Shown here: positions 1-6,692 of the stretch, piece after piece
Layout: each line of letters opens with the position of its first letter
Position numbering within the stretch: position 1 is the stretch's first letter
NCBI GenBank assembly: GCA_021797025.1
Contig: JAKAAK010000119.1
Span: 1 to 9,216, forward strand
Length of the DNA stretch: 9,216 nucleotides
Source of the DNA: Thermoplasmata archaeon
GTDB lineage: Archaea; Thermoplasmatota; Thermoplasmata; Thermoplasmatales; Thermoplasmataceae
Reading direction: 5' to 3'
Made by a program: the position numbers and the translations under genes
The notes under the pieces: generated by a model
What the model saw: only the letters and a program-made list of their open reading frames with translations
What the model was told of the DNA's origin: nothing
The model's database searches: none

Positions 1-14
1 GTAGAGGCTCCCCA

Positions 15-1307
15 ATGATTCGAAGGTCCGGCTATGCAATTCTTGCCATACTGACATATGGAACTATTGAAGCCCTTCTTCTGGGTTACAAATATTATAT
101 CATACTCACTATCCTGTTATTTTTTACTGTTGCATTCGAGGTTATATATTTCAATATATCCGGTGCAAGGGCCATGTCCAAAATTTCTGTGAGCCGGAAT
201 TCTGATACACTGCATTTCAGGAAAAATAGAAAATTCAAAATAACACTTCATTTTACAAATAAAAATAAATTCCCATTAACAGTGCATTTTTTTGATGAGG
301 GTATCGATATACTGGAGATATCCGGAAATACCGGTGGAAATATACAGATTCCATCTTCAGGTTATAGAGATATTGAATACTGGATAGTTCCCAGATATAT
401 TGGGAAGTATGAATTTGGCAATATAAAAATAAGGCTCTCTGACCTTTTTCACATTTCATCTATTGAAAAAACCTTTCTGAGCAGGCAGGAAGTTCATATA
501 TCACCTTCCATGGCAGATATCAAAGCAAGCAGGAGTGAGCTTCTCAGCAGTTTTCTATATACATTTGGAAACCATTATTCACATAAAGTAGGGCAGGGGT
601 ACAATCTATATGGTGTGAGACCCTACACTTTTGATGACGATCCACGTTATATAATATGGTCAAAGTATGATGAGGTAAACAACAATCTGCTGGTCAAACA
701 GATGGAAGAGGAGCGTGAAATAACTGTGATTTTTATAATCGATTACAGTATATCAATGAACTATGGGTCTTCCGACAGAATATACGACAGAACAATACTG
801 GATATAATAAATTCTTCATATTTTATGGTGAAGAATAGAGATAATGTAGGATTTTTACTGTATTCCGACGTTATTCATATGTATATACCACCGGACAAAA
901 GCGGAAAAAGTATAGAAAGGCTTGAAGTTGAAGTTTCTAATATAATACCATCTGGAACATTCAGTGCAGCGGAAGCGATAAAATACCTGGAAAAAAAACA
1001 GAAAAAAAATGCTTTATTGTTCCTTATAACCGCCTCAGTTACTGAAGCGGAAAGCATAAAATATCATAACAACCTAACAGTATTTCTGATAAATCACGGA
1101 TCGTACTATGAATACGAACCCCAGGGGGAATTCGATGATCTTCTTGCCCGAGACATAAGATTCAAGGAAATGAAAAGGATAACAAAAATAATGGGATCAG
1201 TGAGAAACAGGGGGATAAGGTGCACTTATGTGAACAGAACAAATATGCTACCGAGAATACTCCTTGAGTATAACTATGGGAGAAGTATGAACATGGGGGC
1301 ATCATAG
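15..1307 (+). CDS. DUF58 domain protein with vWA-like MIDAS fold, two N-terminal membrane helices
   Basis: A 430-residue membrane-anchored protein. Two hydrophobic helices lie at about residues 8-23 and 26-46, followed by a beta-rich region (about 55-165) and then the DUF58 signature: G200-V-R-P-Y, D207-D-D-P-R-Y and I-W-S-K (to about 217). A von Willebrand A-like strand follows, with a MIDAS motif D243-Y-S245-I-S247 (DxSxS) and a threonine at T315 in GTFS. The third MIDAS position reads LITAS (337-341), without the usual aspartate. DUF58 proteins usually sit beside MoxR-type AAA+ ATPases and are thought to act as chaperones or assembly factors in the membrane; no such ATPase lies within the window, but it could be just upstream. 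ATG 15 is chosen because the first helix follows directly and a GAGG (4-7) precedes it; the frame is open to the window edge, so a start further upstream cannot be excluded. The downstream gene follows after 1 bp. Confidence 0.85.
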   Translation: MIRRSGYAILAILTYGTIEALLLGYKYYIILTILLFFTVAFEVIYFNISGARAMSKISVSRNSDTLHFRKNRKFKITLHFTNKNKFPLTVHFFDEGIDILEISGNTGGNIQIPSSGYRDIEYWIVPRYIGKYEFGNIKIRLSDLFHISSIEKTFLSRQEVHISPSMADIKASRSELLSSFLYTFGNHYSHKVGQGYNLYGVRPYTFDDDPRYIIWSKYDEVNNNLLVKQMEEEREITVIFIIDYSISMNYGSSDRIYDRTILDIINSSYFMVKNRDNVGFLLYSDVIHMYIPPDKSGKSIERLEVEVSNIIPSGTFSAAEAIKYLEKKQKKNALLFLITASVTEAESIKYHNNLTVFLINHGSYYEYEPQGEFDDLLARDIRFKEMKRITKIMGSVRNRGIRCTYVNRTNMLPRILLEYNYGRSMNMGAS

Positions 1308-1308
1308 A

Positions 1309-2145
1309 ATGGATCGACCAGTACTCACCGTAGCAGCTATTGTAATATTCATTCCGGATTTTATAATGTTATTTGCATTACGGAATGTAATATACAGTGT
1401 TACGGTTATATATTTCACTTTACTTTTTACGGCGACATTTATTATAATGAAACTGGTAAAGATATATGGAGTTCTAATATTCCTTTTATCCATATTAGCA
1501 GTTTTACTTCTTTATATCAAAACATTCTATTCATATACAGCTACAGTTTCAAAATACTTTTTCTATCTGCCAAATATGCCCATTTCGAATAAAATAATAT
1601 TTACATTCATAATACTTTTAGTAATATTTTTTATAATTCAGGGTTTATTTTCAAGAAAATTCTGGGCCCTCCTGTCTTATTATTTTATGGCTTCAGGTGT
1701 GTTACTGTTGCAGATGGCCACACTAGCGTACATGCGCACTTTTCATATAGGGATAAACATAACTTCCTATCTAGTATACTTCGGTTATATCATGGATCAG
1801 GAACACACGTCAATTGTTTCCCTTATGAATCACGGTTACCAGACCTATCTACCGTTATATAGATTAAGCCTGCCAATGGCCTTACCGCTTTCCGCTGGAT
1901 TCGCAATCTCAGTACTAGGATCAATTTTATGGCTATATTTAAAGGATAGCAAAACAGATGATAATATAATTGGATCATTTTCAATCATTATCGGCCTCGC
2001 AATCGGATTTATATTTTTTATATCCTTACGTTATATTATACCATTAAAATTTGAATTTCTTTACATTGCAATAGCTTTTACCACGTTATTTATTATAATA
2101 TCTTATAGTAACAAGAAAGGAAGAGATATATATACCCATATCTGA
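1309..2145 (+). CDS. Polytopic membrane protein of unknown function (about 8 TM)
   Basis: I do not recognise this 278-residue protein. Hydrophobic segments are visible at about residues 5-24, 27-49, 53-73, 95-113, 118-141, 186-211, 220-241 and 247-266, so about eight membrane helices. A loop of about 45 residues (142-185) between the fifth and sixth helix contains several aromatic and charged residues (including D163-Q-E-H) and may be the functional face. The tail is short and basic (N268-K-K-G-R). It begins 1 bp after the DUF58 gene stop and is almost certainly co-transcribed and translationally coupled with it; a G-run at 1295-1299 is the only SD-like sequence. Context suggests it is a membrane partner of the DUF58 protein. 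Multi-helix proteins, often with transglutaminase domains, occur in MoxR-DUF58 loci, but no transglutaminase Cys-His-Asp domain is visible here. A function cannot be assigned from sequence. Confidence 0.8.
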   Translation: MDRPVLTVAAIVIFIPDFIMLFALRNVIYSVTVIYFTLLFTATFIIMKLVKIYGVLIFLLSILAVLLLYIKTFYSYTATVSKYFFYLPNMPISNKIIFTFIILLVIFFIIQGLFSRKFWALLSYYFMASGVLLLQMATLAYMRTFHIGINITSYLVYFGYIMDQEHTSIVSLMNHGYQTYLPLYRLSLPMALPLSAGFAISVLGSILWLYLKDSKTDDNIIGSFSIIIGLAIGFIFFISLRYIIPLKFEFLYIAIAFTTLFIIISYSNKKGRDIYTHI

Positions 2146-2242
2146 AAATTGTGATAATATAGCCATTAATTCTATTTAACTCAAAAATTATTAATAACTT
2201 GAAAAGTAAACATAAACGCCATAATAATAGGAAAATAGGCAA

Positions 2243-2252
2243 AAATTTATAA
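2243..2252 (+). promoter_or_regulatory. Possible TATA box facing rightwards
   Basis: AAATTTATAA resembles an archaeal TATA box preceded by a purine-rich stretch (GGAAAATAGGC). It would place a + strand transcript start near 2270-2278, just ahead of the foldable element. AT-rich spacers give such matches by chance, and no + strand protein gene follows, so this is tentative. Confidence 0.25.
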
Positions 2253-2262
2253 TTTATGAAGT

Positions 2263-2277
2263 TATGATATTATCATA
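2263..2277. repeat. Perfect 15-bp palindrome (7-bp arms, 1-bp centre)
   Basis: TATGATA-T-TATCATA is a perfect dyad in the convergent spacer. It lies about 20 bp right of a TATA-like box, where a transcript start would be expected, so it could be a repressor operator. In AT-rich DNA a chance palindrome is possible. Confidence 0.5.
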
Positions 2278-2294
2278 GCCCAGCAATAAAAGGC

Positions 2295-2361
2295 ATAGTA
2301 TTGCCGTCCAGTAAAAAGCTGATGTAGTCCCATCAGCTCTGCTGAAAGATGGTAATGCTAT
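2295..2361 (+). other. Foldable element, possible small RNA or structured 3' UTR
   Basis: In + strand RNA, 2295-2305 (ATAGTATTGCC) pairs with 2351-2361 (GGTAATGCTAT) over 11 consecutive pairs including two G-U wobbles. This encloses a perfect 8-bp hairpin, AGCTGATG (2317-2324) with CATCAGCT (2331-2338) and a 6-nt loop. An alternative hairpin TCAGC (2332-2336)/GCTGA (2340-2344 or the equivalent adjacent register) would compete with the inner stem. On the - strand the two wobbles become A-C mismatches, so the long outer stem favours a + strand RNA. The region begins next to the rhodanese stop codon. No known RNA family is recognised. Confidence 0.3.
2313..2338 (-). terminator. Hairpin plus T-run, likely 3' end of the rhodanese transcript
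   Basis: Read on the - strand, the rhodanese gene is followed after about 24 nt by a perfect 8-bp hairpin (2338-2317, loop of 6) running straight into five T residues (2317-2313), the layout of an intrinsic terminator. Archaeal RNA polymerase stops mainly at T-tracts, and this one is short, so efficiency is uncertain. Confidence 0.45.
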
Positions 2362-2676
2362 TTAGATAAGGGGCTTTTCTTCTATTTCCCATCCATATAA
2401 TCCATTATAAAGGTTATATATATTTTCTATTCCATTTTCTTCAAGGAATTTGCCGGTATAATAACTCCTATGTCCTGAACTGCAAACCAGGACTATCTTT
2501 TTTCCATCATACTTTTTTACCAGGGAAATATCATTAAAAACATCATACATGGGTACCAGGACGGACCCCTCAATATGTCCGGTTTCATATTCAAACTGCT
2601 CCCTGACATCAATGATTATACATTCATCTTTCGCAATCATCTCTGAGAGTTCATCAGGAATTATGTTTAGAACCAT
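2362..2676 (-). CDS. Single-domain rhodanese-like protein
   Basis: A 104-residue protein consisting of one rhodanese fold (normal length for the single-domain, GlpE/PspE-like group). Visible features are the N-terminal I-I-D23-V-R25-E motif, G-H34-I-E-G-S, and the active-site loop C65-S-S-G-H-R70 with the catalytic Cys that carries the persulfide, followed by the G-W96 segment near the end. No signal peptide or membrane helix is present, so it acts in the cytoplasm. The family transfers sulfane sulfur between donors such as thiosulfate or protein persulfides and acceptors such as thiols; the true donor and acceptor cannot be read from the sequence. Neighbours give no functional hint: it lies between a membrane protein and a glucoamylase gene. 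ATG 2676 is chosen because a TATA-like box sits about 21 bp upstream, consistent with leaderless transcription. All key residues are intact, so it should be active. Confidence 0.92.
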   Translation of the reverse strand: MVLNIIPDELSEMIAKDECIIIDVREQFEYETGHIEGSVLVPMYDVFNDISLVKKYDGKKIVLVCSSGHRSYYTGKFLEENGIENIYNLYNGLYGWEIEEKPLI

Positions 2677-2690
2677 GTCACTTAATCACA

Positions 2691-2703
2691 ATTAAATATT
2701 TAA
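2691..2703 (-). promoter_or_regulatory. TATA box of the rhodanese gene (leaderless)
   Basis: On the - strand this reads TTAAATATTTAAT, centred about 21 bp before the ATG at 2676, with no SD sequence between. That spacing puts the transcript start at or very near the start codon. Confidence 0.6.
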
Positions 2704-2708
2704 CGGTT

Positions 2709-2718
2709 AAAACGTTTT
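2709..2718. repeat. Perfect palindrome AAAACGTTTT upstream of the rhodanese TATA box
   Basis: A 10-bp perfect dyad lies directly upstream of the TATA-like box, where activators that help TFB/TBP bind in archaea. A second AACG at 2702-2705 makes a longer imperfect dyad with CGTT at 2713-2716. It may be a regulator site for the rhodanese gene; chance is possible. Confidence 0.3.
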
Positions 2719-2768
2719 CATTGCTACATGGGGAATCACTGGATATTATACAATTATTACCCTCGATA

Positions 2769-2784
2769 ATATACCTACGTATAT
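2769..2784. repeat. Small inverted repeat downstream of the glucoamylase gene
   Basis: ATATAC-CTAC-GTATAT, 6-bp arms with a 4-nt loop, lies about 36 bp past the glucoamylase stop on the - strand. The stem is AU-rich and weak. It could contribute to a 3' end, but there is no clear T-run behind it. Confidence 0.25.
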
Positions 2785-2820
2785 AACATAATAAATATTT
2801 CTGGTTAAATACAAATAAAT

Positions 2821-4734
2821 TCAGGTTTTCTCATTCCTGGAATAAGCCGCATATTCAAGAAGGGTTATCACTAGTTCGGCATGACTCCATACCAGTGGTG
2901 ATACCGAGTGTGGCTGCCCGGTATAGGGATTGATCTGCTCCGAGAATATCCCGGATTTCTGCCTGTGCGATTTCACCCACTCTATCAGTGACCATCCTCT
3001 TTCCAGGTCTCCCGCCTTCATGAAATATCTTGCCATCCAGAGTGTTGTGATTATCCATGGATTTCCGGGCACATTGCTATCTTCCTTTATCCTCATGTAG
3101 TTATCCTTTTCATATCTGGCTATACCGCCGACACCATTGACCCAGAGCTTTTCCATGATAGCTTCCATGGTGCTGACCACCCTGGAATCCTTTGGCTCCT
3201 TCATGCCAAAAATTACAATGGAAGAAAGGGCACTATCCACAGTAAAATCTGGTTTTCCATCGATTATTGCCCTTGCATATCTTCCATATTCATCCGAGTA
3301 AAATTTTTGCTCAAAGGCATTGTACATCTTCGTAGCAGCGTCAGAATATTTTTTTGAAAGGTCCTGGTCTCCGAAAGCATCAGCAAAGTGAGATGCTGCC
3401 TTTAACGCAGCGTATGTGGTTGATACCGTATAGGCATGTATTCCATACCTTTCCTCCCAGAGATCAAACGATTCCCTGGGCAATCCATCCTCGTCTACAA
3501 ACCCTGCCATGAATTCAGCAGCTTTTATCACCAGATCCTCATAAAAGGGTGCAGTGAAACCTATATCATTGTACTTTCTGAAGTATTCCCAGAGTACCCA
3601 TACAAGAAGCGCAGTTTCATCCTCCTGAATGGGATATATCTCCTTGCCCTTCATTATATGTGGAAGCCAGCTGCTTGCCAGATGCCCGTCCATGTTGTAT
3701 TTATGTTGCATGTATCCCTGGTTTGAAATAAGTGATGTGGACAGTGTAAAGAACTGCCTTGCAGTCTGGGAATGCCCTGCTATGCTCAGTGAATACGCTG
3801 CAATGGCAGCATCCCGGGGCCACATGTAATAATAACCATCATGGCTCATTTTCAGAATATCACTATCCGATGATGCCGCTATTGACCCAAGCACATTTGA
3901 ATGGCTTTTGATAATAAAAAGGGAACGCCTGAAAAGCGCATTTGTATCCGGGTCAAGATTAGGCGTAACCTTGGAAGACCATAGCTCCCAGTAGTTGGTC
4001 GTTCTCCGTTCAAGCTTTTTGAGGTATTCCAGATCTATATTGCTTTTTATCTGTAATATCTCTTTATAACTCTCGCCCGCAATGATATAATAATAAACAG
4101 AGAACTTTTTACCTGGATCAATGTCCACTGAATGCCGCAAAACAGAGTCCACAGATCCAATAGAAACAGGATTCATGGAAAGTTCATTATCTTCCGCATC
4201 CTTCCATGTACCCTTCAGCTCACCTGTATCCTTTATGCCTGTTGCATACTGATCCATGGATTTATTATCCTGGTCCAGAGTGGAAGCCAGGAAATACCTG
4301 TTTTCTTTGTAATGCACAATGCCATTGAGCTCAGGATACAGTGCAGCCGTATCGCCGATATCATTCCCGTAAATATAGAAATTTTGATGGAAAAATAATT
4401 TAATATTTTTTCTTGTATTCCCGGTGTTTGAAATACTTATGTGCCTGAGGTATATATTTTTGTAAATATCTACAATATCATGGTTTTCGAAATCCAGGGA
4501 CGACATGGGGTAAAATACGGTGCCTACCATGGTATGATCATAATAATCCATGAATTTCAAATAATTCCTATCCATCCACACAAAATTATTGTCTACTGAA
4601 ACACCGAACATAAACGGGTGGCCACCTGAATGATTCTCAGATGCGTATTTTGAATAATAAAAATCAGTTATCCTGTAATCTTCATCAAATGTCAATAACA
4701 TTCTACCATTTCCCAGCGGGAGGTATCTTACCAT
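2821..4734 (-). CDS. GH15 glucoamylase (glucan 1,4-alpha-glucosidase), intracellular
   Basis: A 637-residue enzyme of the prokaryotic/archaeal GH15 type, which removes glucose from the non-reducing ends of alpha-glucans with inversion. An N-terminal beta-sandwich domain (about 1-240) is joined by a helical linker to an (alpha/alpha)6 barrel (about 260-632). Visible motifs are Y-M-W305-P-R-D308 (substrate binding), Q370-E-D-E-T, D424-L-W-E-E428-R (the acidic pair carrying the general acid), P556-G-N-P-W, and S598-E599-Q, where E599 fits the general base, as in the clostridial and Thermoplasma/Picrophilus enzymes. Length is normal for the family. There is no signal peptide or starch-binding module, so it should work on internal glycogen or maltodextrin. 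ATG 4734 is supported by the intact N-terminal motif (L-P-L-G-N-G) and a TATA-like box 26 bp upstream. It is divergent from the glucan operon, with a 125-bp spacer. Related family members act on trehalose or dextran, but context favours glycogen. Confidence 0.93.
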   Translation of the reverse strand: MVRYLPLGNGRMLLTFDEDYRITDFYYSKYASENHSGGHPFMFGVSVDNNFVWMDRNYLKFMDYYDHTMVGTVFYPMSSLDFENHDIVDIYKNIYLRHISISNTGNTRKNIKLFFHQNFYIYGNDIGDTAALYPELNGIVHYKENRYFLASTLDQDNKSMDQYATGIKDTGELKGTWKDAEDNELSMNPVSIGSVDSVLRHSVDIDPGKKFSVYYYIIAGESYKEILQIKSNIDLEYLKKLERRTTNYWELWSSKVTPNLDPDTNALFRRSLFIIKSHSNVLGSIAASSDSDILKMSHDGYYYMWPRDAAIAAYSLSIAGHSQTARQFFTLSTSLISNQGYMQHKYNMDGHLASSWLPHIMKGKEIYPIQEDETALLVWVLWEYFRKYNDIGFTAPFYEDLVIKAAEFMAGFVDEDGLPRESFDLWEERYGIHAYTVSTTYAALKAASHFADAFGDQDLSKKYSDAATKMYNAFEQKFYSDEYGRYARAIIDGKPDFTVDSALSSIVIFGMKEPKDSRVVSTMEAIMEKLWVNGVGGIARYEKDNYMRIKEDSNVPGNPWIITTLWMARYFMKAGDLERGWSLIEWVKSHRQKSGIFSEQINPYTGQPHSVSPLVWSHAELVITLLEYAAYSRNEKT

Positions 4735-4756
4735 GGTTCCATATAATTATATTCAG

Positions 4757-4763
4757 TTTAAAA
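4757..4763 (-). promoter_or_regulatory. TATA box of the glucoamylase gene (leaderless)
   Basis: On the - strand, GG-TTTTAAA is centred about 26 bp before the ATG at 4734, the classical archaeal TATA-to-start distance for a leaderless mRNA. No SD sequence precedes the ATG. Confidence 0.55.
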
Positions 4764-4822
4764 CCTTTCCGTAGTGATATAATATGCCTCTAAATTTAAA
4801 TTCTTTTTTCCCAGTAGGATTT

Positions 4823-4858
4823 CTGGCAATGTTTATTAATAAAATAATGTTATGCCAG
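4823..4858. repeat. Inverted repeat CTGGCA/TGCCAG flanking the operon TATA box
   Basis: CTGGCA at 4823-4828 and its exact reverse complement TGCCAG at 4853-4858 bracket the TATA-like box. The right arm abuts the start codon and the left arm lies in the upstream element, so a dimeric regulator bound to both would block the promoter. A near-direct repeat overlaps it: CCAGTAGGATT (4811-4821) and CCAGTATGGATT (4855-4866). Confidence 0.4.
4832..4840 (+). promoter_or_regulatory. TATA box of the glucan operon (leaderless)
   Basis: TTTATTAAT is centred about 24 bp before ATG 4860, giving a transcript start at or near the start codon. No SD sequence is seen upstream, matching the leaderless layout of the neighbouring first genes. 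Confidence 0.55.
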
Positions 4859-4859
4859 T

Positions 4860-6692
4860 ATGGATTATAATCAGGAATGGTTGATTGCCAATTCCCGTGG
4901 TTCTTATTCTTCTTCTACAGTATCATTTGCCAATACGAGAACTTACCACGGGTTACTTGTAGTATCCAATCCGGATAGATATGAAAGATATGTAATTCTT
5001 TCCAAGCTGTTTGAGGAAATCACGTTTTCCGGAAAAACCTACAGTCTTGATACTAACTATTACCCTGACACGATTTACCCATCAGGATATAAATATATAA
5101 GTGAATATTCAACATGCCCTTTCCCCATATTCAATTATAATATAAACGGAGTTCCGGTTAAAAAATCGCTTGTGATGGATTCAGATTCAGATACTATAGT
5201 AATACGATATGAATTTTTGGAGAAAATTCCGGAATCCATTGCATTTTACCCGCTTCTGGCTTTCCGTAATTTTCACAGCGTAATAAGGGAAGGCCAGCGG
5301 GATTTTACTGTTAATGAATCCGGTACATCATACGATTTTACCGGCGGGAATTTCACACTCCATATCTCAAAAATTGGCTCATTTATAGCAGATAAGCACT
5401 GGTATTATAATTTCAGGTACCCTGTGGAAGAGGAACGGGGCACCAACAGTATGGAAGACCTTTATAATCCGGGTAGAATTGAAACTGTCCCCATAAAAAA
5501 ACAACTGGATATAAAAATTACAGCAGAAGCAAACCAAATGCCGGATTATGAAGAAATTCAAAATAAAATGTTAAAAAGAGGGTATAGCACAGAAAAGAAT
5601 CCTGCAATTAAAGCCCTGATGTTCAATTCTGCCAACTTTAAATTGCAAAATGATATAATAGCAGGTTTCCACTGGTTTGGACCATGGGCCCGTGATACCT
5701 TTATTTCAATGCCGGGTTTGCTGCTCATACCGAAAAATTATGAACTTGCCAGAGCTGTACTCAATAACTATGCAGGAAAAATGGTAAAGGGCCTTATACC
5801 CAATAATGCTTACATAAATGGTTTCCAGCGTTCCGCCGATGCATCACTCTGGTTCATATATGCCCTCCAGAAATATTACAATTATTCCGGTGATAAGAAC
5901 TTTATTTCAAGCATGTATGATAAAATAAAAAGCATTATCAGTGCATATATAGACGGAAATGATGATTTTTACGTGGATGGAAAGTTTGTACATATCAAAT
6001 CACCACTGATGACCTGGATGGATGGCAAGGCCGGTAATACATCATTTACTCCTAGACTGGGAAAACCGGTTGAGATAAATGCACTGTGGTATAACGCACT
6101 GAAATTCTATTCATATTTTTCCGGAATTTCCGGGAATAAGATGGAGGAATCGGTTGCTGAAATTCTGGCATCCTTCAGAAAAAAATTTGTGGAAAAATAT
6201 ACCGCCGGTGGAATGATTGCCGACACCCTGGATCCAGTTGACACTTCCTTTAGACCGAATTTTTTGTTGGCCTATTCACTTCCGTATAAACTACTGGATA
6301 ATCCTGATTTTTTAAATCGGGCAAAACAGGAACTAGCGACCCCTTACGGAATTAGAACCCTATCTCCACAAGATCCGGGGTTTAAAGGAGTTTATTCCGG
6401 AGACCAGTATAACAGGGACAGTGCTTACCATAATGGAACTATATGGCCCTGGCTGGCAGGCCCATATATAAGTGCCATGGTAGGCAATGGCGAAAATCCA
6501 GATAATCTGTTCAGGTATTTTTCCCCGCTATTCACAATGCAGTATGTACCGGAAATATTCGATGGGTTGAATCCTGAAGCACCGAAAGGATGCATGATGC
6601 AGGCCTGGAGTTACGGTGAATTGATAAGGGCTTACTACGAAAATTTGAGGCCCCGGAAACGAAATAAAAATTCAGGAGATGTTATGAGTTGA
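4860..6692 (+). CDS. Glycogen debranching enzyme (GH133-type amylo-alpha-1,6-glucosidase)
   Basis: A 610-residue enzyme of the archaeal/bacterial glycogen debranching family. The N-terminal domain carries its hallmark E6-W-L-I-A-N-S-R-G and N25-T-R-T-Y-H30-G-L-L-V. The C-terminal (alpha/alpha)6 amylo-1,6-glucosidase domain (about 245-595) shows G274-P-W-A-R-D279-T-F-I, G311-L-I-P-N, S325-A-D-A-S-L-W, T385-W-M-D-G, P403-V-E405-I-N-A-L-W-Y-N, Y523-H-N-G-T-I-W-P-W and Q581-A-W-S-Y-G-E587. D279 is a likely catalytic acid by family position. It would hydrolyse the alpha-1,6 stubs left after outer chains are shortened, allowing full breakdown of glycogen by the divergent glucoamylase or others. The large 4-alpha-glucanotransferase half of eukaryotic debranching enzymes is absent, as usual for this group. 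No signal peptide is present, so it is cytoplasmic. It is the first gene of the operon; its stop overlaps the next start. Confidence 0.93.
   Translation: MDYNQEWLIANSRGSYSSSTVSFANTRTYHGLLVVSNPDRYERYVILSKLFEEITFSGKTYSLDTNYYPDTIYPSGYKYISEYSTCPFPIFNYNINGVPVKKSLVMDSDSDTIVIRYEFLEKIPESIAFYPLLAFRNFHSVIREGQRDFTVNESGTSYDFTGGNFTLHISKIGSFIADKHWYYNFRYPVEEERGTNSMEDLYNPGRIETVPIKKQLDIKITAEANQMPDYEEIQNKMLKRGYSTEKNPAIKALMFNSANFKLQNDIIAGFHWFGPWARDTFISMPGLLLIPKNYELARAVLNNYAGKMVKGLIPNNAYINGFQRSADASLWFIYALQKYYNYSGDKNFISSMYDKIKSIISAYIDGNDDFYVDGKFVHIKSPLMTWMDGKAGNTSFTPRLGKPVEINALWYNALKFYSYFSGISGNKMEESVAEILASFRKKFVEKYTAGGMIADTLDPVDTSFRPNFLLAYSLPYKLLDNPDFLNRAKQELATPYGIRTLSPQDPGFKGVYSGDQYNRDSAYHNGTIWPWLAGPYISAMVGNGENPDNLFRYFSPLFTMQYVPEIFDGLNPEAPKGCMMQAWSYGELIRAYYENLRPRKRNKNSGDVMS
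6675..6678 (+). promoter_or_regulatory. Shine-Dalgarno site for the TTG-start glycosyltransferase
   Basis: GGAG inside the end of the debranching enzyme gene lies 10 nt before TTG 6689. It supports that rare start, because no in-frame ATG is available nearby before the conserved N-terminal strand. Confidence 0.55.

Larger units (their letters stand above)
2146..2361. other. Gene-free AT-rich spacer between convergent genes
   Basis: A 216-bp spacer between the membrane protein gene (+) and the rhodanese gene (-). I see no credible coding frame. Its left part (2146-2240) is simple AT-rich sequence. The right part holds a TATA-like box (2243-2252), a perfect palindrome (2263-2277) and a foldable region (2295-2361), listed separately. 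It is longer and more structured than needed for two convergent 3' ends. Confidence 0.7.
4735..4859. promoter_or_regulatory. Divergent promoter region of the glucan locus
   Basis: This 125-bp spacer drives the glucoamylase to the left and the debranching enzyme/glycosyltransferase/GH57 operon to the right. Each end has a TATA-like box about 24-26 bp from its ATG. Between them lie an AT-rich stretch (TAAATTTAAA, 4791-4800), a T-run (4804-4809) and the repeats listed separately. The two TATA boxes are about 75 bp apart, so one regulator could affect both directions. Confidence 0.65.

Noticed and set aside
1302..1493. - strand open frame opposite the start of the membrane protein gene
   Set aside because: The + strand frame has a convincing membrane protein pattern and operon position; the opposite frame is a by-product of AT-rich hydrophobic codons.
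2319..2346. C/D-box small RNA (CTGATGT and CTGA elements)
   Set aside because: The C-like box mismatches the consensus at both ends and lies only about 16 nt from the D-like CTGA, too close for an archaeal C/D RNA with guide spacers.
3436..3829. Open frames on the + strand opposite the glucoamylase gene
   Set aside because: They lie antisense to a strongly conserved catalytic region, have no family features or start signals, and are expected shadows of it.
2821..4734. Secreted starch-degrading enzyme
   Set aside because: The N-terminus has no hydrophobic signal segment and goes straight into the beta-sandwich domain; there is no binding module, so an intracellular role fits better.
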